A stretch of 64,000 nt of DNA from Polaromonas sp. P2-4 (lineage in GTDB: Bacteria; Pseudomonadota; Gammaproteobacteria; Burkholderiales; Burkholderiaceae_C): the NCBI GenBank assembly GCA_024703855.1, contig CP087965.1:2596001-2660000 (forward strand), in the 5' to 3' direction. Positions within the stretch are counted from its first letter, which is position 1; each line of letters starts with the position of its first letter. The notes beneath the pieces were generated by a model. It saw nothing but the letters and a program-made list of their open reading frames with translations. It was not told the DNA's origin and searched no databases. Positions 38,470-45,939 of the stretch are shown here, in pieces. Both the position numbers and the translations under genes were made by a program.

Positions 38470-39170
38470 ATGACATCAACCGTGCGCCCCGACATCATCC
38501 GTGACTTTGAGCGGCTTTCACACAGCACCATCGCCAGTGCGGCCCGATTCCAGCCGGCCATCCTCGCCGACGTGGCCGGCCGGCGTGGCGCCATGCATGG
38601 CCGCATCGCCGCCCTGCATCCTTCGATGAAGCTTGCCGGCTCTGCCATCACCGTCGAAGTCCGGCCGGGCGACAACCTGATGATTCATGCGGCCATCGCA
38701 CTGGCCAGGCCGGGTGACGTGCTGGTCGTGGACGGCAAGGCCGACCAGAGCATTGCATTGATGGGCGCCATCATGATCAACGCCTGCCACAAACGGGGAC
38801 TGGCGGGGGTCATCATCGACGGGGCGGTGCGCGACAGCCAGGAACTGCGCGAACTCGGTTTCCCGGTGTTTTCGGTGGGCACCAACCCCAATGGGCCGAC
38901 AAAGAACGCGCCGGGGCGCATCAATCATCCGGTGAGTGTGGGCGGTGTGACGGTCAACCCGGGTGATTTCGTGACGGCTGACGCAGATGGTGTCGTGGTC
39001 GTCGAGCGTGAAAAAATCGAGGCTTTGCTGCCGCTGGCAGAGAAAAAGTCGCCGATGAGGCCAAACGCATCGCCGCCATCAGGGAAGGCCAGACCAATGC
39101 CCCCTGGCTCGAAACCGCGCTGCGCAACGCCGGCGTTCTGCGAGAAGATGGCACGCTATTAATTCAATAG
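38470..39170 (+). CDS. RraA-like / 4-hydroxy-4-methyl-2-oxoglutarate aldolase family protein (frameshifted)
   Basis: About 233 residues, start ATG 38470, two bases after the TctC stop. Key segments: SHSTIASAARFQPAILAD, VRPGDNLMIHAAIALARPGD, GLAGVIIDGAVRDSQELREL (R-D substrate motif) and VNPGDFVTADADGVVVV. One A missing in GAGAAAAAGTC near 39045 shifts the frame; restored, the end is KVADEAKRIAAIREGQTNAP ... LLIQ with a TAG at 39168 that belongs to a family A repeat. These proteins are metal-dependent aldolases/decarboxylases of oxo-acids; the aminotransferase and binding protein beside it suggest a small catabolic set. Confidence 0.85.
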
Positions 39171-39217
39171 CTGGCTGCGCCTGTCCTTATTGGGCGAGGA
39201 GCCAATTTCATTCAAAA
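39158..39217 (+). repeat. Dispersed ~55-bp repeat copy (family A)
   Basis: TATTAATTCAATAGCTGGCTGCGCC, TGTCC, TTATTGGGCGAGGAGCC and an A-rich end. It supplies the stop codon of the RraA-like gene and its end overlaps the stop region of the convergent hydrolase gene. Confidence 0.75.
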
Positions 39218-40132
39218 CCGGCTGTCCAGCCAGGTTTTGAGTGTGTCAAAGACCGGCGCCGCATCGGTCTCGTTGAAAATCTCGTGGTAAAGCTCGTCAA
39301 AGCATTTAACGGTCAGCGTGCCGGGTTTGACCTCGGGTGAGCTGGCCGCCTGTTCCGCAAAGGCGCGGCTGCCCGCCGGGTTGACGAGCCGGTCGGCACC
39401 GGCGTAGATCAACAGGGTGGGGGTGCTCCAGCGGGCGGCGGCCGCTACCGTGGCCGGGCCCGCGTCGGCGATGAACTTGCCCAGGCGCGGAGAAATTTTG
39501 TCGTGCACCAGCCGGTCGGTTAAATAGTTTTGAACGACCTCCTGGTCATGGGAAAGATAGCGGGCGTCCAGCCCGTTGCCGACGCAGAGGTTGGGGGCCA
39601 GTTTGGGCATCACGGCCAGCAGCAGCTTCTGAAATCCACTGAGTCCTGCGTCCAGCGCTGGCGACGACATCACCAGGCCTTCAACCGGTCGAATCTTCAG
39701 CGCGACAAAGCGGCTCACCACCAGGCCCCCCAGGCTGTGCCCGAGCAGAATCAAAGGCAAGGGCTGCAGCGAGCCGTCCGGGGCACGACTCACATGCGGC
39801 AGGCGCATGCAGCGCAGCCGGGTGTCATCCACCACTTCCGCCAGATCGTCGAGCAAGGCCGTCTCATTGGGCAGCACACCGCGCGCGCCGCCCGATTCGC
39901 CATGGCCGCGCTGGTCATAGGCGCGTACCGCAAAACCCCAGTCGAGCAGTTGGCTCGCCACATGCTGGTGGCGGCTGGCATGCTCGCCCAAACCATGAAC
40001 AATCAGCACCACGGCGCGTGGTGGCTGCGCGTCCTGGCCCATTTCACTGGCCCAGTCGTCCAGCGGCCATTCATACAGGGCCAGGTTTTCGCCATCGCGG
40101 GCGGTGAAGGGCGCCAAAAGGGTGGAGTGCAT
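39212..40132 (-). CDS. Alpha/beta hydrolase, monoacylglycerol lipase-like (serine aminopeptidase S33 family)
   Basis: 306 residues, intact. VVLIVHGLGEHASRHQHVAS holds the oxyanion-hole HG, AYDQRGHGESGG follows, the nucleophile elbow is LLGHSLGGLVVSRF (GHSLG) and the acid and His are in LLIYAGADRLVNPAGS and FDELYHEIFNE. This fits lysophospholipase/monoacylglycerol lipase-type Hydrolase_4 proteins acting on acyl esters. No signal peptide. It is downstream of the M20 peptidase gene on the same strand, 77 bp apart. Confidence 0.9.
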   Translation of the reverse strand: MHSTLLAPFTARDGENLALYEWPLDDWASEMGQDAQPPRAVVLIVHGLGEHASRHQHVASQLLDWGFAVRAYDQRGHGESGGARGVLPNETALLDDLAEVVDDTRLRCMRLPHVSRAPDGSLQPLPLILLGHSLGGLVVSRFVALKIRPVEGLVMSSPALDAGLSGFQKLLLAVMPKLAPNLCVGNGLDARYLSHDQEVVQNYLTDRLVHDKISPRLGKFIADAGPATVAAAARWSTPTLLIYAGADRLVNPAGSRAFAEQAASSPEVKPGTLTVKCFDELYHEIFNETDAAPVFDTLKTWLDSRF

Positions 40133-40209
40133 GCGGGGCCTGATTTAAAAAGACCGCGTTTGACCCAACGCGGTCAAACGCGGTTGAAGGAAGAGAAAAG
40201 GGAAGGAGT

Positions 40210-41683
40210 TCAGCCCGGGACCCGGGCCATCACATGCGCCACGGCCGCAGTGAGCTTTTGGCATAAGGCACGTTCAAAAACTCGTTAGGCCCGTGCGCAT
40301 TGCTCTTGGGCCCCAGCACGCCGCAGACCATCATCTGCGCCTTGGGAAAACCCTTGCTCAACATGCTCATCAGCGGAATCGTGCCGCCCTGGCCAATGGT
40401 GCCGCAGGGCGCGCCAAAAAAGCTTTGCGACGCGTCGTTGAGCGCGTTTTCAAACCAGGGCACCGTGCTCGGTGCGTTCCAGCCGGTGGCACCGCCGCTG
40501 CTTTCAAACGTGACCTTGGCCTGGTAGGGCGCGTTATCCTCGAGCAGGGCCTTGAGCTCCTGCACGGCCGCGCTGGCATCGATCAGCGGCGGGAAACGCA
40601 GCGAAAGCTTGAAGGCGGTGTAAGGGCGCAGCACATTGCCGGCGTCTTGCAGCGCCGGAAAACCTTCAGCGCCCGTCACGCTCAGCGTGGGCCGCCAGGT
40701 GCGGTTCAGCAGCGCCTCCACCGGGTCGGTGGTGGTGGGCAAGGCAAAAATGCTCGATCCTTCGCAGTCGTAGTGCGCCCACGGAAAACGCTTGTAGATT
40801 TCATCGCCCAGAATTTTGGCCGTGGCCTCGGCCTGCAGCAGCCGATCGGCCGGGATTTCGCAGTGAAAGCTTTGCGGCAGCAGGCGGCCGGTTTTGCTGT
40901 CTTCGAGCCGGTCCAGCACCTGGCGCATGATGCGAAAGCTTGACGGCACCAGGCCGCTGGCGTCACCGGAGTGAACGCCCTCGGTGAGGATTTCAACTTT
41001 CAACACACCCGCCGCATTGCCGCGCAGGCTGGTGGTCAGCCAGAGCTGGTCGTAGTTGCCAGCGCCGGAGTCCAGGCACACCACCAGCGCGACTTCGCCG
41101 AGGCGCTCGCGCAAGGCGTTCACGTAAGGCAGCAGGTCGTAGGAGCCGCTTTCTTCGCAGGTTTCAATCAGCCCGACGATGCGCGGGTGCGGCACGTTTT
41201 GCGCTTTGAGGGCCTGCACGGCGGCAATGCTGGCGTAGACCGCATAGCCGTCATCAGCGCTGCCGCGGCCATACAGCTTGCCGTCAATGTATTTCGGGGT
41301 CCAGGGGCCGAGGTCGTTGCGCCAGCCGCTGAACTCGGGCTGCTTGTCAAGGTGACCGTACATCAGCACGGTTTGCGTCGAATCGGCGCGGGTCGCCGGG
41401 ATTTCAAAAAACAGCACCGGCGTGCGCCCTTCCAGCCGCACGATTTCCAGCGTCAGGCCTTCGACCTTTTGCGCTTCCACCCACGCCGCCGCGTTCGCAT
41501 GACGGTGTCGATAAAGCCGTGCTGCGCCCAGTCACTGTCAAAGGTCGGCGATTTGGCGGGAATCGCAATGTAGTCGGTGATCTGTTTGACGATATCGCCA
41601 TCCCACTGGGCCGTCACTTGGGACAGGGCTTGGGCGGCGTTGAGAATGCTGGCGGGAATTTCGCGGTGCAAAGGGGCGTTCAT
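40210..41683 (-). CDS. M20 family peptidase/dipeptidase (frameshifted)
   Basis: About 490 residues. ATG 41683 gives MNAPLHREIPASILNAAQ and IAIPAKSPTFDSDWAQHGFI; a frame change near 41500 leads into AAVWVEAQKV-type sequence. Metal-binding residues are in VLMYGHLDKQPEFSGW (H-x-D), LYGRGSADDGYAVYAS (bridging Asp) and GLIETCEESGSYD (Glu pair); GPKSNAHGPNEFLNVPYAK holds the last His. Near 40262 one A is missing; restored, the C-terminus reads KLTAAVAHVMARVPG and stops at 40210. The domain order fits M20 dipeptidases such as carnosinase relatives. Confidence 0.9.
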
Positions 41684-41868
41684 TGAAAGGGCTCCGGGAA
41701 TAAAAATCAGCGGTTTGCAATAGTAAATGCTACTGTACGCTCACGACGGGAACCACGCCAAGGCAAGTAATACCGCAGTTTTCATTCCGGGCCTGCAGCG
41801 CATCCAGTTTGCCGCCACACCAGTCTCTGCCATCTGGGCCAAAGTACCACCGCTCATCGGGAGAAGCC

Positions 41869-42759
41869 ATGACCCGCCAGCCCAACCGACCCGCAATTTC
41901 TGTCCAATCTGATACTGATGCCCCTCCCGGTCCGCGGGTGGATTCGCGGACGGACGCACGCATCCATGTGGGCGTGGGCGGCTGGACCTATGAGCCTTGG
42001 CGCAGCAACTTTTTCCCGGCGGGCCTGCCGCACAGCCGGGAACTTGAATATGCCAGCCGACAACTCACCGCCATCGAAGTCAATGGCACCTACTACGGCA
42101 CGCTGAAGCCCGTCAGTTTCAGGAAGTGGCATGACGAGACGCCTGACGATTTCGTTTTTTCGCTCAAGGCCTCGCGTTATGCCACCAACCGCCGGGTGCT
42201 GGCCGAGGCCGGCGAGTCCATCACCCGCTTTGTCGAGAGCGGTATCAGCGAGCTCGGCCGCAAACTCGGACCCATCGTCTGGCAGTTCATGCCCGGCAAG
42301 GTGTTTGAAGCGCCGGACTTCGAAGCCTTTCTGGCGCTGTTGCCGCGGCAAATTGACGGGCAAGCGCTGCGCCACGTGGTGGATGTCCGGCATGAAAGTT
42401 TCATGACGCCGGAGTACCTGGCGCTGGCGCGACGCTATGCGGTCGCCACCGTTTTTACCGACGCCGACAAGTTCCCCTCGTTTGCCGACCTGACCGGTGA
42501 TGTTGTCTATGCCCGGCTGATGCTGAGCGAGCCCGGCCTGAGCACCGGCTATGCGGACGCGGCGCTGGACGCCTGGGCCGAACGTGCCCGTGTCTGGGCT
42601 GCTGGGGGCGCGCCCGATGACTTGCCCAGCCTTGAAGAGCCAAAGAAAGCCTCGGCGCCGCGCGATGTGTTCATCTATTTCATCAATGGCGCCAAAGAGA
42701 GGGCGCCTGCCGCAGCCATGGCGTTCCTGACGCGGCTTGGGTTGACGCCAACGCCCTGA
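41869..42759 (+). CDS. DUF72 domain protein
   Basis: 296 residues, ATG 41869 after GGGAGAAGCC. HVGVGGWTYEPWRSNFFPAG, then AIEVNGTYYGTLKPVSFRKW, FSLKASRYATN, ISELGRKLGPIVWQFMPG, HVVDVRHESF and DVFIYFINGAKERAPAAA. These are the conserved stretches of DUF72 (YecE), a TIM-barrel-like family of unknown function. An N-terminal extension of ~30 residues precedes the domain. Convergent with psd. Confidence 0.9.
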   Translation: MTRQPNRPAISVQSDTDAPPGPRVDSRTDARIHVGVGGWTYEPWRSNFFPAGLPHSRELEYASRQLTAIEVNGTYYGTLKPVSFRKWHDETPDDFVFSLKASRYATNRRVLAEAGESITRFVESGISELGRKLGPIVWQFMPGKVFEAPDFEAFLALLPRQIDGQALRHVVDVRHESFMTPEYLALARRYAVATVFTDADKFPSFADLTGDVVYARLMLSEPGLSTGYADAALDAWAERARVWAAGGAPDDLPSLEEPKKASAPRDVFIYFINGAKERAPAAAMAFLTRLGLTPTP

Positions 42760-42768
42760 AACAGGCCC

Positions 42769-43642
42769 TCAGGCGCCGCTGGTGTGGTGTTGCACGCTGG
42801 CCATGGCTTCTCCCAGCCGGATGTCGCGGCCCGGCGCCCAGTCCGGGTTAAAGGCCAGCGGCCCCTTGGGAAACAGCATGACCACTGTGGAGCCCAGCAA
42901 AAATCGACCCATTTCCTCACCCTGTTTCAAAGCGATGGCGGCGCCTGACTGACCCGGATAATCCCACTCACGCACCACCTTGCCACGCGGCGGATTCACC
43001 ACGCCGTGCCACACGGTCGCCATGCTGCCCACAATGGTTGCGCCGACCAGAATCAGCACAAACGGGCCACGCGCTGACTCAAACACACAGACCACCCGCT
43101 CGTTGCGCGCAAACAGGCCGGGCACGCCCCTGGGCCGTCACCGGGTTCACTGAAAACAGCTCCCCGGGCACATAAATCATGCGCAACAGGCGTCCGTCAC
43201 AAGGCATGTGAATGCGGTGGTAATCCTTGGGGCTGAGGTAGAGCGTGGCAAAGCTGCCGTCCTGGTACTGCGCCGCCAGCGCGGCATCACCGCCCACCAT
43301 CGCAGTGGTGGAATAACTATGGCCTTTGGCCTGAAAAATCTGGTCGTGCTCGATCTGGCCAAACTGGCTGATCGTACCGTCCACCGGGCAAATCAGATCG
43401 GCCGCAGCGATTGGCCGCGCACCGGGTTTGAGGGCGCGCGTGAAAAAATCATTGAAGGTCCGGTAACTGGCGATGTCGGAGTTGGCCGCTTCGTCCATGT
43501 TGACCTGGTACCTGGCAACAAAACGGCGGATGATTTCAGTGGTGACCCAGCCGCGCTCACGCCCTGCTACATAGCCTGCAAACGCCGTGAGCGCCTGCTT
43601 GGGGAAAAGGTATTGGGGGAGTACGGCAAAACGGTCGGTCAT
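42769..43642 (-). CDS. psd: Phosphatidylserine decarboxylase proenzyme (frameshifted)
   Basis: About 290 residues from ATG 43642. Segments: YRTFNDFFTRALKPGARPIA, DLICPVDGTISQFGQIE, LSPKDYHRIHMPCDGRL (charge-relay His) and FLLGSTVVMLFPKG, the LGST site where the chain is cut and the pyruvoyl group forms on Ser. The frame changes near 43125 in a GGGG run between the GELFSVNPVTAQ and LFARNERVVCVFE segments. It makes phosphatidylethanolamine at the inner membrane. Bordered on the right by a repeat-rich spacer. Confidence 0.95.
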
Positions 43643-43945
43643 AGGCAGGGTGCGTGAAGAATGGGAGGTTCATTCTATCGGGGCAGCCAGGCCCAGCAGC
43701 GAAGCGCCGCCCGAGCAGAAAGGTGCAAGGCAAACCAGGCGGCAGCTGTTTTTGCTATGAATTTAATAGCTGTTTGCGCCCGCTTTGTTTGGGCTGTGGC
43801 TACAAAATGCTTCCGAAAACCAGTGCCACTAGCCTACGCCCATTCGGTTCCCACTTCTGTACCTATCCGACTGCGGCGTAGGACTGCAGGCACGCCCCCA
43901 ACAGTTGAACTATCGGTTGAGCGTCATGCTCATAAGCGACTGGTT
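43643..43945. other. Spacer with family A repeat, no gene
   Basis: Apart from the repeat copy at 43748-43806, no supportable gene or RNA is visible. The sequence is lower in GC towards the right, where two orphan genes begin. Confidence 0.4.
43748..43806 (+). repeat. Dispersed ~55-bp repeat copy (family A)
   Basis: TTTTTGCTATGAATTTAATAGC, TGTTTGCGCCC, GCTTTGTTTGGGCTGTGGCT and ACAAAATG. This is one of the best copies; the one at 45528 shares the same ACAAAATGC tail. Confidence 0.8.
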
Positions 43946-44257
43946 CTAGCGGTTCTGGATAACTGCTACGGCGACTGCCAGTAAAGCTATGACGGCAGCC
44001 CACATGGCCCATTTTGCAGATCTATGAGCTGACTCCGCTGAGCGCTCAGATGCAGCCACTGAACGCTCAAGCAAGCTGCGCTCATCATCGGCCGCTTGTT
44101 CAGCTTGTCTTCTGTCATAGAGCTGTAGCCAAGCAGCCGCGAGAGTTTTGTTTTGACCGCCAAATGCTCCCCTTGCAAGGGCACGTCGAAGGCTTTCGAC
44201 TCCACCGTTCTCAGCGATCCATTCTTCGACATGGGCATCAGAATTGAAGTCTTTCAA
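43946..44257 (-). CDS. Hypothetical tail-anchored membrane protein
   Basis: 103 residues: an acidic N-terminus (MKDFNSDAHVEEWIAENGGV), a segment resembling short helical repeats (LRRALARGAFGGQNKTLAAA), a charged helix (RRQAEQAADDERSLLERSVA) and one C-terminal membrane helix (AKWAMWAAVIALLAVAVAVI) ending NR. This suggests a tail-anchored inner-membrane protein. I do not recognise the family. Moderate GC, alone between repeats; possibly acquired. Confidence 0.55.
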   Translation of the reverse strand: MKDFNSDAHVEEWIAENGGVESLRRALARGAFGGQNKTLAAAWLQLYDRRQAEQAADDERSLLERSVAASERSAESAHRSAKWAMWAAVIALLAVAVAVIQNR

Positions 44258-44399
44258 ACCTGCCTCCCTTTACGCACTGGGGCTGAATACGATGACGCCC
44301 AACGTCCGTGTTGACTGATGGTTAGGCCACGGTCTTATTGATTTTCGTGGTGTTTCAACGTTGAAACTGCACATTGATTCAAATTTTAATGATGATGCT

Positions 44400-44714
44400 C
44401 TAGGTTTGTTTTGGATAAGGACCGTCAGCTTTCCAATCCGCTGATGTTAAATGCTCGATCCAATCTTCAAAGCTAAAGCCGTCGATGCTCAGCGGATCAG
44501 TGAAAAGATCTTCACTGTGGCAATGAAAGTAATTTCCCTCAATATTCCAACATACATTTCTGAGGCGCCATGCTCGTTCAAGCGGTAGTTGAATTTCGAG
44601 CCCAACAAATGGCACGAATGGAAGGACCAATTCCTTTGTGAGCACGCTCCAATTTGAGGATAACTCAAGGTCTTCGTTATCCCATATGTATTTTGTGAGT
44701 TGAACTTTATACAT
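44400..44714 (-). CDS. Hypothetical protein, AT-rich
   Basis: 104 residues starting MYKVQLTKYIWDNEDLELSS, with FVPFVGLEIQLPLERAWRLR and HCHSEDLFTDPLSIDGFSFE. Predicted soluble and acidic, with a mixed alpha/beta look. The AT-rich codon use differs sharply from the chromosome, which suggests transfer. Its size and composition resemble orphan immunity-type proteins, but no motif supports a function. Confidence 0.5.
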   Translation of the reverse strand: MYKVQLTKYIWDNEDLELSSNWSVLTKELVLPFVPFVGLEIQLPLERAWRLRNVCWNIEGNYFHCHSEDLFTDPLSIDGFSFEDWIEHLTSADWKADGPYPKQT

Positions 44715-44924
44715 GGTGGTCCGATTGGCGGATATAAAAGGGGCCTAGCGAACAGTTGATCTGCCGCTGAAGCTATTCTGGATGAAAGCGATGTTCATGG
44801 GCGGCAGATAAACCTTGTTGGACTGAACCGCCTCCCAGGATGGGCGATGGTGGTGGTAAAGGGGTTTGTCATCTTCCCCCTGTATCCCTGGGCAAACTAT
44901 GACCGGGCTTTGTCTGGCCGGGTT

Positions 44925-45473
44925 GCCCTTCTCTACCAAGCCGGGAGTCGCCCCGGCAGGCGAGGCACTTGTTCTTTGCTTCGCCAAAGAAAAGTACCCA
45001 AAAGAAAGGCGACCCGCAGTCTGGGTCCCTTCCTTCGCTTACGGGCAACCTGCACTACGCAAGAAAAGCGGGGGTCCGCGCAAACTCGCCTGCGGCTCAA
45101 ACAGCGCGGCCCTGATCCCACTTTTCTTGCGCAGCACAGGCCCAGCCAGAACGGGTTGGGAGAAAGAAATCGGAATCGGAGAGCAGAACGCGCCAAGCGC
45201 GTTCTGCGGAGTTTGGCTGTTGGTATTTATTCCCCACCCCGTCCTGGCTGGGCTGAGGAGCGCAGGGCCAAGCGGATCAGGGCTCGTGCTTGTCTGAGCG
45301 CAGCGAGTTTGCACGAGACCCCGCTTGGACCGAGCACCGCAAGGTGCCCTGTAGCGCAGCGAAGGGACCCAGACTGCGGGTCGCCTTTTCTTTGGTTACT
45401 TTTCTTTTGGCGAAGCAAAAGAAAGTGACTAGCCGCCGGGCTACCCCCGGCTTGGTCGTGAAGGGCATTGCGA
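44925..45473. repeat. Large imperfect inverted repeat (~550 bp)
   Basis: Left arm 44925-45060 contains CCAAGCCGGG, CTTTGCTTCGCCAAAGAAAAG, CCAAAAGAAAGGCGACCCGC and AGTCTGGGTCCCTTC; the right arm 45345-45473 carries the reverse complement of each in mirrored order. Inside, CAAACTCGC, CCCAGCCAGAACGGG and a perfect hairpin GCAGAACGCG-CCAAG-CGCGTTCTGC (45183-45207) continue the symmetry. The whole could fold into one long stem as RNA or act as a non-autonomous mobile repeat. The CTTTTGGTTACTTTT-type core is familiar from intergenic repeats of Beta- and Gammaproteobacteria. Confidence 0.75.
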
Positions 45474-45527
45474 CAACCTCTAGCGAGGCTTCGGCAAGCT
45501 CAACCGAACAGCCGTTGAAGCTCAGTT

Positions 45528-45595
45528 TTGCTATCAATTCAATGGCTTGTTACGCCCATTCCGTCTGGGCCATGGCTACAAAATGCATAAGAAAA
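45528..45595 (+). repeat. Dispersed ~55-bp repeat copy (family A)
   Basis: TTTTGCTATCAATTCAATGGC, TTGTTACGCCCATTCCG, TCTGGGCCATGGCTACAAAA. Nearly the same plan and tail as the copy at 43748. Confidence 0.75.
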
Positions 45596-45607
45596 CCATA
45601 AACCCAT

Positions 45608-45796
45608 TCACTGCACCGGGTAACCCGCTTCAGCCAGCGCCGCAGCCACAGTCTCGCGGTCTTGCGTAGTTTGCACCGTCACTTTCTTGGTGGCCAGGTC
45701 AACGCTGACCTGGGCGTCGGGGTCGGCTTGTTTCACGGCCTGGGTGACGGCGCTGACGCAGTGGCCGCAGCTCATTGAAGGGATGTCGAATTCCAT
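45608..45796 (-). CDS. copZ: Copper chaperone CopZ (heavy-metal-associated domain)
   Basis: 62 residues, start ATG 45796 after AAGGA: MEFDIPSMSCGHCVSAVTQA with the copper-binding M-x-C-x-x-C, and a ferredoxin-like HMA fold ending AAALAEAGYPVQ. It carries Cu(I) in the cytoplasm to the CopA ATPase. It is transcribed divergently from copA from its own MerR-type promoter. Confidence 0.93.
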   Translation of the reverse strand: MEFDIPSMSCGHCVSAVTQAVKQADPDAQVSVDLATKKVTVQTTQDRETVAAALAEAGYPVQ

Positions 45797-45824
45797 GGAA
45801 AGTCCTTGAATCATTGAGGCCTGA

Positions 45825-45855
45825 AGTCTGAACCTTGCCATGGGGGCAAGGTCAA
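45825..45855 (-). promoter_or_regulatory. MerR/CueR-type promoter of copZ
   Basis: Minus strand: -35 TTGACC (45855-45850), 19-bp spacer holding the dyad ACCTTGCC/GGCAAGGT, -10 CAGACT (45830-45825). The overlong 19-bp spacer with a central palindrome is the hallmark of MerR-family activation. Confidence 0.8.
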
Positions 45856-45902
45856 GGCAGGCGTTGAATTCCCCTGAGCAATCGGCTATTGCCAGCGCGC
45901 AC

Positions 45903-45933
45903 TTGACCCTACCACGGTGGTAAGGTTCAAACT
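45903..45933 (+). promoter_or_regulatory. MerR/CueR-type promoter of copA
   Basis: -35 TTGACC (45903-45908), 19-bp spacer containing CTACCACGGTGGTAAGG, -10 CAAACT (45928-45933). The copA ATG lies six bases after the -10 box, so the transcript is predicted to be leaderless or nearly so. Confidence 0.8.
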
Positions 45934-45939
45934 ACGCTT

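Larger units (their letters stand above)
44715..45607. other. Gene-free spacer occupied by a large inverted-repeat element
   Basis: Short open frames occur on both strands here but mirror one another because of the inverted repeat, so none is supported as a gene. The stretch holds the 44925-45473 element and a family A repeat at 45528. Confidence 0.6.

Noticed and set aside
44866..45537. Several 60-190-codon frames on both strands
   Set aside because: They all lie in the large inverted repeat and mirror one another, a by-product of the symmetry.
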